From contig NZ_JADYWE010000001.1 in NCBI RefSeq assembly GCF_015864955.1, positions 744,001 through 808,000 of the forward strand: a stretch of 64,000 nt of DNA, written 5' to 3'. The notes below the pieces were generated by a model that was not told the origin of the DNA, ran no database searches, and saw only the letters and a program-made list of their open reading frames with translations. Source of the DNA: Salinibacterium sp. NK8237. GTDB lineage: Bacteria > Actinomycetota > Actinomycetes > Actinomycetales > Microbacteriaceae. Position 1 is the first letter of the stretch, and every line of letters begins with the position of its first letter. Below are positions 45,561 to 54,032 of the stretch, piece after piece. A program made the position numbers and the translations under genes.

Positions 45561-45671
45561 CCGTCTATTGTGGCGTGCATTGCGCCCTTCGTGCTGCACC
45601 CGGCTTTCAGAGCATTGAATTGCCGTCGCGACGAGCGGATAATGGGGCGATCTACTCACTGAGGAGTCGGC

Positions 45672-46460
45672 ATGAATCTGGGCGCGTTTTCGACCAGCAC
45701 CGCTAGTCCACTCATGCACGTCATTCTCATTCCAGGGTTCTGGCTCGACGAAGCGTCGTGGGCACCCATCACCCAGTCGCTGCGCGCTGCTGGCTACACC
45801 GTTCATCCGCTGACGCTTCCCGGTCTTCACCGCGACGACACCGACCGAGCAACCATCACCCTGGCCGACCATGTTGCCGCCGTGGTGGCGGTGGTCGACG
45901 GCCTCACTCGAGACTACGACTGCGAGGATGATGCAGCGCACGCCCAAACAGCACCTCATATTGTGCTCGTGGCCCACAGCGGTGGCGGCCCCATCGCCCA
46001 CGCTGTTGCGGATGCTCGCCCCACTTGCCTCGCCCGCATCGTGCACGTTGACACGGTGCCGCTCCCCCACGGGATGCCGATCAACGCCGACCTTCCGACG
46101 ATTGATGGTGAGATTCCGCTGCCCGATTGGGCGGTATTCGACGACGAAGACCTTGTTGATCTCACCGCTGAGCTGCGGGCCACCTTTCGGGAGATGGCGA
46201 TTCCGCAGCCCGCTCGCGTGGCCAGCGACCCGCAAAATCTGTCGACTCCGGCACGGTTTAGCGTTCCCGCCACAGTGATTTGTTGTGAGTTCACGAGCGA
46301 ACAATTGCGGTCATGGATGCGCGACTCTGAGCCATTCGCCTCAGAGCTTGCACGCCTCGACGACCTCGAACTCGTTGACCTCCCCACCGGGCACTGGCCA
46401 CAGTTCACGAAGCCAGCGGAACTTGCCGAAGTAATCATCACGGCTGTGCATCGCAGCTAA
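45672..46460 (+). CDS. Alpha/beta-fold hydrolase
   Basis: This 262-residue hydrolase begins near residue 16 with VILIPGFWLDEASW, an oxyanion-hole region. The nucleophile elbow AHSGGG (Ser near 102), an acidic region near 200 and the catalytic His in PTGHWPQF (near 242) are present. The type is the esterase/lactonase-like alpha/beta hydrolase. Substrate unknown. GAGGAG is well placed before ATG 45672; Met15 is an alternative. It is divergent from the F420-dependent LLM gene. Confidence 0.8.
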   Translation: MNLGAFSTSTASPLMHVILIPGFWLDEASWAPITQSLRAAGYTVHPLTLPGLHRDDTDRATITLADHVAAVVAVVDGLTRDYDCEDDAAHAQTAPHIVLVAHSGGGPIAHAVADARPTCLARIVHVDTVPLPHGMPINADLPTIDGEIPLPDWAVFDDEDLVDLTAELRATFREMAIPQPARVASDPQNLSTPARFSVPATVICCEFTSEQLRSWMRDSEPFASELARLDDLELVDLPTGHWPQFTKPAELAEVIITAVHRS

Positions 46461-46529
46461 ATAGGGTCTTGTTCTCAACGAGCACCCGTCCTACACTGAG
46501 CAAACGCCAACTATTGAAAGGAGCCTGAC

Positions 46530-46688
46530 GTGTTTACGTTCACCATTACGAAGAACCCCACTACCGCCGGCTCCGTCGGCACCCTCACCGCCTAACCGGT
46601 TAGCGTTCTCCGCTCACCGGTTCTGACGGTGGCGGCGCTCACGGAGCACACGACCCAACTCGATCATCACGAGACCGCGTTCGACTGA
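46530..46688 (+). pseudogene. Small frame with strong ribosome-binding site, interrupted by an in-frame TAA
   Basis: AAAGGAG is followed 7 bases later by GTG 46530. The frame gives a 21-residue peptide (MFTFTITKNPTTAGSVGTL plus TA) that ends in TAA at 46593-46595. The same frame then stays open for 30 codons, mostly GC-ending, to TGA at 46686-46688. A real 52-residue protein with a new nonsense codon, a short peptide plus chance open frame, or readthrough are all possible. No family is recognised. In the gap 46461-46849 I see nothing else. Confidence 0.5.
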
Positions 46689-46849
46689 CGAGTCGGCACA
46701 CCCTCACTGAGGATGCGCAGCACGCACAGTGATGATCACCCCTTCTCTAGCGACTCGCGATCGCTGAAGGATGCCGTTGGGTCGCCACCTGAAACAGCGC
46801 GCTTTGGCGCGCCATCCGCAACCTCTCTCTGTCACGAAAGTTTTCCATC

Positions 46850-47128
46850 ATGAATGAACTACTGGCGGCCTCGAAAGACCGCCACGCCCATCCGCCCGAA
46901 CCTGACCCCGTCGAGCAGCCCACAACTCGGGCAGTACGCCGTGTTGGTCCGATCGACCGGCTCGCTCTGCACCTCGGCGTCGCTCTCATCACGTGGAGCC
47001 GCCGGCCCGGCCGTGCCCGCGGTCACGCAAGGACTGCGGCGAGGGCTCAGCACCAGTTGAGCCGCGAACGGCTGGAACAAGCGCGAGCGCGCGAGGAGCA
47101 GAACTATCCGCGGTTCATCATCCGCTGA
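46850..47128 (+). CDS. Small conserved basic hypothetical protein
   Basis: This 92-residue protein is Arg-rich and has the segment PIDRLALHLGVALITWSRRPGR (about residues 34-55). From memory, comparable short proteins with an LALHxGLALITW-like core occur in Microbacteriaceae. The C-terminal third is charged and likely helical (SRERLEQARAREEQNYPRF). One short hydrophobic helix may touch the membrane. The function is unknown, and a ribosome-binding site is weak. It lies between the interrupted small frame and hsp20. Confidence 0.6.
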   Translation: MNELLAASKDRHAHPPEPDPVEQPTTRAVRRVGPIDRLALHLGVALITWSRRPGRARGHARTAARAQHQLSRERLEQARAREEQNYPRFIIR

Positions 47129-47240
47129 ATTCGCCGCACTCGACCGCCGCTGGATCTCTCCGGCGGCGGTCGTTTCGTTCTCAGCGAATATGAAGCGAAA
47201 TTTCTTGGCACTCTCAGGCCGAGAATGCTAATTTTTGATT

Positions 47241-47261
47241 GTTGAGTCACGGTGACTCAAC
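47241..47261 (+). promoter_or_regulatory. HspR-type inverted repeat (HAIR) before hsp20
   Basis: GTTGAGTCAC-G-GTGACTCAAC is a perfect 10-base inverted repeat around a single central base. It contains TTGAGT-N7-ACTCAA, the core of the HAIR site recognised by the heat-shock repressor HspR in actinobacteria. It lies 19 bases before the hsp20 ATG and just after a -10-like GCTAAT (47227-47232) with TTGGCA (47205-47210) 16 bases upstream, so it would overlap the transcription start. Confidence 0.75.
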
Positions 47262-47280
47262 TTTGAGAAAGGGGTTCCCC

Positions 47281-47721
47281 ATGACACTGTCATTTGATCC
47301 TTTTGCCGAACTCGACCGGCTCACCGCAGCAGCCCAGTCCCGCGTCGGCGCCCAGCTGATGCCGGTTGATCTGTACCGTCAGGCGGACGAGTACGTCCTC
47401 ACCGCCGACCTTCCGGGCATCGATCCCGGTTCCGTTGACGTCGACGTTGATGGCCAGTTGCTCACCATTCGCGCCGAACGCACCGCTGGCGAACGCGAGG
47501 GAGCCAAGTGGCTCTCTCAGGAACGTCGCTATGGTTCTTACCTGCGCCAGTTCAGCATTGGCGCTGGCATCGACCGCGACAACATCAGCGCCAGCTACGA
47601 CAATGGCGTCTTGAGCGTCATTATTCCGGTCTCCGAGAAGGCAAAACCTCGAAAGATTGAGGTCAGCACCAACTCGGCGAACCAGGCTCGTTCAAGCGAA
47701 AAAGTCGCCGTCACGAGCTAG
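47281..47721 (+). CDS. Small heat-shock protein Hsp20 (alpha-crystallin family)
   Basis: This 146-residue chaperone binds unfolding proteins. The alpha-crystallin domain runs from about residue 24 to 125. It contains YVLTADLPGIDPGSVDVDV, then RRYGSYLRQFSI and the segment ASYDNGVLSVIIP, which matches the conserved GVL motif. ATG 47281 is preceded by GAAAGGGG. HspR control is likely because of the inverted repeat 19 bases upstream. It is a single-gene unit with a hairpin 40 bases after its stop. Confidence 0.93.
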   Translation: MTLSFDPFAELDRLTAAAQSRVGAQLMPVDLYRQADEYVLTADLPGIDPGSVDVDVDGQLLTIRAERTAGEREGAKWLSQERRYGSYLRQFSIGAGIDRDNISASYDNGVLSVIIPVSEKAKPRKIEVSTNSANQARSSEKVAVTS

Positions 47722-47761
47722 CTGACACCGGAACGTCGCCGCGTTCGACGGTGGCGCACAA

Positions 47762-47800
47762 CAACGATGGGCGGATGCTTCACGCATCCGCCCATCGTTG
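47762..47800. terminator. Perfect 17-base stem between convergent hsp20 and fgd
   Basis: CAACGATGGGCGGATGC and its exact complement are separated by TTCAC. The stem stands between the two stop codons (47721 and 47860), so it can serve both genes. There is no T run on either side, which makes it a bidirectional RNA-stabilising or weak terminating hairpin rather than a textbook terminator. Confidence 0.75.
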
Positions 47801-47859
47801 GTTAAGCCTGTCGCACTAGGGCCGTGCTCTCGCGCGATCCGCTGCGGTCAGAACGCGAG

Positions 47860-48876
47860 TTACAGCGCCCGCAATCGCGGAGCAATGTCGCGCTCGAAGA
47901 GCTCAAGGAATCGGCGCTGGTCGTTGCCGGGCGCGTGGAAGACGAGGTGGTTGAGGCCGGCATCCACATAGGGACGAATCTCTTCCACAATCTTGTCGGG
48001 ATCATTGCCCACGATCCACCGCGAAGCGATCTGCTCAATGGGCAGAGCATCGGCGGCACGTTCCATCTCGATGGGGTCAGTGATGTCGTGCTTCTGCTCC
48101 TTCGAGAGAGCAAGTGGCGCCCAGAAACGCGTGTTTTCGAGGGCTACGTCGGCATCGGTGTCATACGAGAGCTTGATTTCGATCATCCGGTCGATGTCTT
48201 CGAATTTGCGGTCGACCTTGGCTGCGCCCTCTTTCACGCCGGGGATCAGCGCGTCGTTGTAGAGCTCCATGCCCTTGCCCGAGGTGCAGATAAAGCCATC
48301 TCCGGCACGGCCGGCGTAGCGCGCCACCATGGGGCCACCGGCAGCGATATAGATCGGGATGGGCTGGTCAGGGCGGTCATAAATGCTCGCGTCGTGAGTG
48401 GAGTAGTACTCCCCTTCGAACGAAACGCGATCCTCGGTCCAGAGCGCTCGCATAAGGCGCACCGACTCGCGCAAGCGAGCGAAGCGCTCTTTGAACTCGG
48501 GCCACTCTTGCTCACCGGCACCACGGAATCCGGTGGCAATTTCATTCAGAGCCTCACCAGAACCAACACCCAACATGATGCGCCCCGGGTAGAGGCAACC
48601 CATCGTCGCGAACGCTTGAGCAAGCACAGCCGGGTTGTAACGGAAGGTGGGAGTCATCACACTCGTGCCGATACGGATCGTGCTGGTGCGCTCCCCCACC
48701 GCGGCCATCCAGGTCAGCGAGAACGGAGCATGTCCGCCTTCGTGACGCCACGGCTGGAAGTGGTCGCTAACCGCAACACTCTCCATGCCGTGTGCTTCTG
48801 CGGCCACCGCGATCTCAACGAGTTCACGCGGGGCAAATTGTTCTGCTGACGCTTTGTATCCGAGGGTGAGTGTCAT
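47860..48876 (-). CDS. fgd: F420-dependent glucose-6-phosphate dehydrogenase
   Basis: This 338-residue enzyme oxidises glucose 6-phosphate and reduces F420. The sequence follows the mycobacterial FGD1 pattern closely. It starts [17 protein letters not shown] and has [17 protein letters not shown] (His39, Trp43). The active-site segment [14 protein letters not shown] and the block [16 protein letters not shown] follow. These residues bind the cofactor and the sugar phosphate in the family. It supplies reduced F420 to the LLM oxidoreductases. It is downstream of coaD with 18 bases between, so co-transcription is possible. Confidence 0.95.
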   Translation of the reverse strand: MTLTLGYKASAEQFAPRELVEIAVAAEAHGMESVAVSDHFQPWRHEGGHAPFSLTWMAAVGERTSTIRIGTSVMTPTFRYNPAVLAQAFATMGCLYPGRIMLGVGSGEALNEIATGFRGAGEQEWPEFKERFARLRESVRLMRALWTEDRVSFEGEYYSTHDASIYDRPDQPIPIYIAAGGPMVARYAGRAGDGFICTSGKGMELYNDALIPGVKEGAAKVDRKFEDIDRMIEIKLSYDTDADVALENTRFWAPLALSKEQKHDITDPIEMERAADALPIEQIASRWIVGNDPDKIVEEIRPYVDAGLNHLVFHAPGNDQRRFLELFERDIAPRLRAL

Positions 48877-48894
48877 AAACCCATTGTGCCGGTG

Positions 48895-49383
48895 TTAGTC
48901 GCGCGGCGCTTGCAAAAACTCAGAAACCGAACGCGGAACATAGGGCGCGACGTCTCCGCCAAGCGCGGCAACCTGGCGCACCAGCGAACTAGACACGTGC
49001 GCATGAGCGGGGTTCGGCAGCATGAAAATCGTCTCTACCCCGGCGAGGTCGCGGTTGACGATCGCCATGGGCGTTTCGTACGCGACATCTACTTGAGAAC
49101 GGATGCCCTTGATGATGACACTCGCCCCGACATCGGTGCAGTAGTCAACGAGAAGGCCCATACTCCAGCTAGTTACAAGGATGTTGCCCTCGAGGTGGGC
49201 GTCGGCAACGGCCTGCTCGATGAGCGAGACGCGTTGCGCAATCGGCAAAAGCGCGGTCTTGCCCGGGTTGTGCACGACGAGAACGTGCACTTCGTCAAAG
49301 GTTTTCGCTGCCCGCTCAATCACATCGAGGTGGCCAAGGGTGACAGGGTCAAACGACCCAGGAACAACAGCGATCCGACTCAT
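48895..49383 (-). CDS. coaD: Phosphopantetheine adenylyltransferase
   Basis: This 162-residue nucleotidyltransferase makes dephospho-CoA from phosphopantetheine and ATP. The N-terminal [18 protein letters not shown] carries the T/HxGH motif. [16 protein letters not shown] and the C-terminal [16 protein letters not shown] are canonical. It is downstream of recG with a 144-base gap and upstream of fgd. Confidence 0.96.
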   Translation of the reverse strand: MSRIAVVPGSFDPVTLGHLDVIERAAKTFDEVHVLVVHNPGKTALLPIAQRVSLIEQAVADAHLEGNILVTSWSMGLLVDYCTDVGASVIIKGIRSQVDVAYETPMAIVNRDLAGVETIFMLPNPAHAHVSSSLVRQVAALGGDVAPYVPRSVSEFLQAPRD

Positions 49384-49527
49384 GCTCCCACGATAGCCGC
49401 TCAGTGCTCATTGGCGCGTGGGAGTTCGCTGTGCGGGGAAATCTGGCGCAACACAGCAAAGCGCGCGGGTGGGAGCGCTGCCTGCCGCGGGCCGGTGTTC
49501 GAGCGCGCAAGCTTGCGAGCGGATGCG

Positions 49528-51702
49528 CTAGTTCTTGCCGAGGAACGCTTCGGCACTTTCGTCAAGCCGACGCTTGAGTGCTTCGGCGAGCGCCGGATGC
49601 TCTGCCAAGGTCGGGTCTGCGACCAACAGCCCCTGAGCCGCCTCGCGCGCTTCGGTGATGAGTTGACCGTCGTTGGCCACTCGCAGCAGCTTGAGGCTCG
49701 AACGCCCACCCGACTGCACGCCGCCAAGCACATCGCCTTCGCGGCGCAGCTCAAGGTCTTTGTTGGCGAGTTCGAAACCATCGAGGGTGGATGCCACAGC
49801 CTCAACGCGTTCGCGCGCCAACGACTCCACCTCGGCTGCCGTGACGAACAGGCACAGCCCCGGAACCCCACCACGACCAACCCGGCCGCGCAACTGGTGC
49901 AACTGAGAGACCCCGAAACGATCAGCGTCGAGCACAACCATCACCGAGGCGTTCGGCACGTCGACACCCACTTCGATGACCGTCGTCGCGACGAGCACAT
50001 CAATGTCGCCCGCGGCGAAGGCGCGCATGAGCTCGTCTTTCTCCTCGCTCGAGAGCTTGCCGTGGAGCGCCTCGATCCGCTTGCCCGCGAGAACCTTGTT
50101 GCTGCGGAGCGACGCCAGCACCTCGGTCACGTTGGCGATCGGGCGCGGTGGTCCGGCATCCGGATCATCGGAGACAGCGGGCGCCGGCTCACTGCCGGGC
50201 TCTTCAGTTTTGGCGTCAATGGCGGGGCACACAACGAAGCCTTGACGACCGATGGCGAGTTCTTCTGCCAGTCGCTGCCAGACGCGCGACACCCAGCCTG
50301 GTTTTTCGGCGAGGGGCACGACGTGACTGCTGATGGGCTGACGGCCAGCGGGCAACTCAGCAATCGAGGAGATATCGAGGTCGCCGAACACGGTCATCGC
50401 AACCGTGCGCGGGATGGGCGTTGCCGTGAGCACCAGAACGTGGGGAGGCTTCGCGCCCTTGAGCCGCAGCGCTTCGCGCTGGTCGACGCCGAAACGGTGT
50501 TGCTCATCAACGACGACGAGACCGAGATCGACAAACGTGACCGCGTCGCCCAGGAGGGCGTGCGTGCCGATCACGATGCGAGAAGCCCCCGACACGGTCG
50601 CCAGCAGCGCCTTCTTGCGCTCTGCTGTCGGCAGCTGGCCTGTGATGAGGGTCGGGCGCAGTTCGGCCGCGAGATCGGGGCCCAGCGTGCGGATGATCGA
50701 ACGGAAATGTTGATGCGCCAAAACCTCAGTGGGAGCCAGCAACGCTGATTGCCCACCCGATTGCGCGACCGCGAGCATCGCCCGCAGCGCGACCAGAGTC
50801 TTGCCGGAACCCACCTCACCCTGCACGAGCCGATTCATCGGAACCGGCTGCGCCATGTCGTGGAAGATTTCCTCCCCCACGGTTTGCTGATCGCCCGTGA
50901 GCGTGAACGGCAACGCTGCGTCGAAGCCTTCGAGCAGTGGGCCGGCCGTGCGTGCGATGGCTTCCGATTCGCGCTGTTTCTGACGCTGTTGCAGAAGCGC
51001 CGCCTGCAGAACGAATGCTTCCTGAAAACGCAGGGTGTCGCGAGCTGCCCGCCAGTCCGAGTCAACCTTCGGGCGGTGCACTTGCTCAAGCGCCTTCGCA
51101 AACGGAAGCAACTCGCGTTCGCGACGAACGGCATCCGGAACCGGGTCATCAAGCGGGCCAAGCGTATCGAGCACGACCTCGACGGCTTTCTGAATTTGCC
51201 AACTCGCGACCGTCGACGTCGCCGGATAAATGGGGATCGGCTGCTCGGCCCATGACTTGGCCTGCTCGGGCTTCTTGAGCTCGAGAGCATCCCGGTCAAA
51301 GAGTTCGTAGTCGGGGTGAGCGAGCTGGCGCGTGCCACGATATTGGCCAACCTTGCCCGCAAAGATTCCACGCACCCCCGGCGTCAACTCATTGGCACGC
51401 CAGGCCTGATTGAAGAACGTGAGAGTCAGGATGCCCGTGCCGTCGCTGATCGACACCTCAAGAATCGAGCCGCGCTTGTTGCGCATCGGACGATTGCGCA
51501 CCTCGCGCACTTCTGCGACGATCGTGACTGCCTCATCCAACGGCAACTGGGCCAACGCAGTCAGCTCGCCTCGCCGCGCATACCGCCGCGGATAGTGGGT
51601 CATCAGATCGCCGACCGTGAGCAAGCCAAGACCGCGCTGCATCGAGGTAGCGGTGCGCCCGCCCAAGACGGCGCTGAGCTTCTGATCAAGGGGCGAGGTC
51701 AC
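49528..51702 (-). CDS. recG: ATP-dependent DNA helicase RecG
   Basis: This 724-residue helicase remodels stalled forks and branch migrates junctions. The wedge domain (about 50-200) is followed by helicase lobe 1 with Walker A QGEVGSGKTLVALRA (about 307) and the DEQHRFG box. Lobe 2 includes GRVGRGGVPGLC near 630. The frame extends to 51756, but GTG 51702 gives the family length. The start lacks a clear Shine-Dalgarno. It is divergent from rsmD. Confidence 0.95.
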   Translation of the reverse strand: MTSPLDQKLSAVLGGRTATSMQRGLGLLTVGDLMTHYPRRYARRGELTALAQLPLDEAVTIVAEVREVRNRPMRNKRGSILEVSISDGTGILTLTFFNQAWRANELTPGVRGIFAGKVGQYRGTRQLAHPDYELFDRDALELKKPEQAKSWAEQPIPIYPATSTVASWQIQKAVEVVLDTLGPLDDPVPDAVRRERELLPFAKALEQVHRPKVDSDWRAARDTLRFQEAFVLQAALLQQRQKQRESEAIARTAGPLLEGFDAALPFTLTGDQQTVGEEIFHDMAQPVPMNRLVQGEVGSGKTLVALRAMLAVAQSGGQSALLAPTEVLAHQHFRSIIRTLGPDLAAELRPTLITGQLPTAERKKALLATVSGASRIVIGTHALLGDAVTFVDLGLVVVDEQHRFGVDQREALRLKGAKPPHVLVLTATPIPRTVAMTVFGDLDISSIAELPAGRQPISSHVVPLAEKPGWVSRVWQRLAEELAIGRQGFVVCPAIDAKTEEPGSEPAPAVSDDPDAGPPRPIANVTEVLASLRSNKVLAGKRIEALHGKLSSEEKDELMRAFAAGDIDVLVATTVIEVGVDVPNASVMVVLDADRFGVSQLHQLRGRVGRGGVPGLCLFVTAAEVESLARERVEAVASTLDGFELANKDLELRREGDVLGGVQSGGRSSLKLLRVANDGQLITEAREAAQGLLVADPTLAEHPALAEALKRRLDESAEAFLGKN

Positions 51703-51814
51703 CCTAGAAGAGTACCGGGGACCACTGGCGTTTGCCCCGCCCTCGGGCTCGCCCACCCGTCACCACGCGAGCCCCGAGCGCCCGCCCGCTCACCCCGGCT
51801 AGGCTCGACACGCT

Positions 51815-52387
51815 ATGACACGCATAATCGCCGGGTATGCCGGCTCCCTCACCATCGCCGTACCGAGCGCGGGCACTCGCCCCACAAGCGACCGCCTGCG
51901 CGAAGCGATCTTCTCCGCGCTCGAAGCCCGCGACGCGATCGAAGGCGCCCGCGTGCTCGACCTCTACGCCGGCACCGGAGCGCTCGGGCTCGAGTCCGCC
52001 TCGCGCGGCGCACCCCACGTCACCCTCGTCGAGAACAACGCTCGCGCCGCCGCCACCTGCCGCAAGAACGCGACCCTCATCGCGGCAAAGGCTCCGCGCG
52101 GATCAAAGCCGATCATTCTTACCGCCGCTCGCGCTGTGCACACGTTCTTAGAGACATCCGGTGATCAGTGGGATCTCGTCTTCATCGACCCGCCCTACGA
52201 ACTCGGCAACGGTGAACTGCTGGTAGCGCTCGAACTGCTCGCGAGCCAGCTCAGCCCCGACGCCCTCGTGATCGTCGAACGCAGCTCGCGCGACCCCGAA
52301 CCGGAGTGGCCCGCTGGGCTCGAACTCGACCGGCGCAAAGACTACGGCGACACCACGCTCTACTGGGTTCAGCCGACCGAGGCATAG
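51815..52387 (+). CDS. rsmD: 16S rRNA (guanine(966)-N2)-methyltransferase RsmD
   Basis: This 190-residue methyltransferase has the SAM motif VLDLYAGTGALGLE (about 47-60) and the catalytic DPPY in VFIDPPYELG (about 127). The N-terminal RPTSDRLREAIFSAL is also typical of RsmD. It modifies 16S rRNA in the small subunit. It is a single-gene plus-strand unit divergent from recG and converging on thiL. Confidence 0.93.
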   Translation: MTRIIAGYAGSLTIAVPSAGTRPTSDRLREAIFSALEARDAIEGARVLDLYAGTGALGLESASRGAPHVTLVENNARAAATCRKNATLIAAKAPRGSKPIILTAARAVHTFLETSGDQWDLVFIDPPYELGNGELLVALELLASQLSPDALVIVERSSRDPEPEWPAGLELDRRKDYGDTTLYWVQPTEA

Positions 52388-52458
52388 CCAGCCAGCACTT
52401 CGGCGATCAGCACTTCTGCGATCAGGATCCGCCGTCAGACAGGGTCCGCCCACTGTGA

Positions 52459-53451
52459 CTAGCCGACGGCGCCATCCCAGCCCGCATAGGGATCCCAACC
52501 GCCGCGCTCGGTGTAGGCAACGCCATCGACAAGCACGCCCTCGCCTTCGACGACGCGACCAATCGCGCGGAATCCTGCGGGCAGCGGGGTGGATTCCGGG
52601 AACGTCGCGAGCAATGAGTGGTCTTCCCCACCGTCGAGCTGCGCCCGGCCTCCCACCGCTTCGGATGACAAATCAAGCCCAACGCCACTAGCGGTGGCAA
52701 CGCGGCGAGCATCGATCGCGAGCCCGTCGCTCAGGTCGAGCATGGCCGTGGCTCCTCCGATAGCGGCGGCTTTGCCGTCCGCGATCGGGGGCGCTGGCCT
52801 GAGTTGGGCGGCGATGGCATCGGGATGCGTTGTCGCGAGGGCTGCGGCGGCTGCGGCATCCGGTTCGCCATCAACGACGCCCTCAGTGAACAACAACCGC
52901 AAGCCCTCAGCCGCGAGGCCGAGCGTGCCCGAGACGGCGATCACGTCGCCGGCTTGGGCACCAGAACGCAGAACCGGGGCGCGCCCTTCGAGATCACCAA
53001 AGGCCGTGATGACAATCGTGAGCACTGTGGAGACCGAGAGGTCGCCGCCGATTACACCGCTGCCGGGAGCAAGCGTCTCGCAGCCCTCGCGCAGGCCGTC
53101 GGCGATTGCTTCAAGCGCCGAGACGGGGGTGTCGTTGGGTGCCGCAATTGCGACCACGAGACCGGTGGGAACCGCCCCCATCGCTGCGACATCCGACAAA
53201 TTTGTGGCAGCAGCTTTCCAGCCGAGATCGTACGGAGACGACCACGCCAGCCGAAAGTCTGGGCCATGAATCATCATGTCCGTCGTGATCACGACACGCT
53301 TGTCTGGCGTTGCCAACACGGCAGAGTCATCGCCCGGGCCGAGAAGCTCCGCCTCAGCAGAAGGCAGTCGCGGAAAGATGCGCTTCAGCGCGGCAAGCTC
53401 GCCCACGCCGCCGAGAGTGTCAAGGGTCTCGCTCGCGCGGTCAATCGTCAT
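52459..53451 (-). CDS. thiL: Thiamine-monophosphate kinase
   Basis: This 330-residue enzyme makes thiamine diphosphate from thiamine monophosphate and ATP. The N-terminal GPGDDSAVLA (about 39) and VITTDMMIHGPDFRL hold metal-binding aspartates. ATNLSDVAAMGA near 88, GGDLSVS near 137 and LDLSDGLAIDARRVA near 244 are ThiL hallmarks. The frame is open to 53595, but ATG 53451 is the family start. It is divergent from the DUF3515 lipoprotein with 23 bases between starts. Confidence 0.93.
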   Translation of the reverse strand: MTIDRASETLDTLGGVGELAALKRIFPRLPSAEAELLGPGDDSAVLATPDKRVVITTDMMIHGPDFRLAWSSPYDLGWKAAATNLSDVAAMGAVPTGLVVAIAAPNDTPVSALEAIADGLREGCETLAPGSGVIGGDLSVSTVLTIVITAFGDLEGRAPVLRSGAQAGDVIAVSGTLGLAAEGLRLLFTEGVVDGEPDAAAAAALATTHPDAIAAQLRPAPPIADGKAAAIGGATAMLDLSDGLAIDARRVATASGVGLDLSSEAVGGRAQLDGGEDHSLLATFPESTPLPAGFRAIGRVVEGEGVLVDGVAYTERGGWDPYAGWDGAVG

Positions 53452-53474
53452 ATTCTCACGGTAGCCTGAAGGCG

Positions 53475-54026
53475 ATGAGAACGACGACCCGCACCCCCAT
53501 AATCGCCATGCTCGCGATGATTCCTTTGCTAGCAACGCTGGGCGGATGCGCGGCGATTGTTCCCCTGGAGCCTGCGGATGACGCCGCCAACCCATCCTGC
53601 GCCGACGTCATCGTGCGTCTCCCCGACACTGTCGCTGGTCTCGACAAGCGCGAGACCAATGCTCAGGGCACGGGAGCGTGGGGAGAACCGGCCATGATCT
53701 TGTTACGCTGCGGCGTTGCAGTGCCTGATCCCACCGCCGAACTCGCCTGCGTCACCGCGCCCGAAGACGGCATCGACTGGCTGCGCGATGACAGCGACGC
53801 CCCCAACTACGTCTTCACCTCTTACGGCCGCGATCCCGCCGTGCAGGTCATCGTCGACAGCGACGGCGACCCTGATATCGATGGTGACGAGGTCTCGGGC
53901 TTTGACGCGCTCAGTCAACTTGCCGCTGCCGTCAGTCAGGTACCGGCCGACAGCTTTTGCGTTGGATTCTCCGACACTATTGCGCCAACCGAGACCGCTG
54001 AGTCCAGCGACGACGAAGCCGAATAG
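53475..54026 (+). CDS. DUF3515-family lipoprotein
   Basis: This 183-residue secreted protein has a signal peptide with lipobox LGGC (Cys near 25). The DUF3515-like domain includes CADVIVRLPDTVAGLDKRET and WGEPAMILLRCGV. It lies between thiL and ddl, where actinobacterial DUF3515 genes are commonly found. The C-terminal residues are acidic. The function is unknown. Confidence 0.82.
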   Translation: MRTTTRTPIIAMLAMIPLLATLGGCAAIVPLEPADDAANPSCADVIVRLPDTVAGLDKRETNAQGTGAWGEPAMILLRCGVAVPDPTAELACVTAPEDGIDWLRDDSDAPNYVFTSYGRDPAVQVIVDSDGDPDIDGDEVSGFDALSQLAAAVSQVPADSFCVGFSDTIAPTETAESSDDEAE

Positions 54027-54032
54027 TTCGCT

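Noticed and set aside
48886..50748. A 620-codon open frame on the plus strand opposite coaD and recG
   Set aside because: It is the antisense shadow of two clearly recognisable genes; GC-rich third positions keep the opposite strand open.
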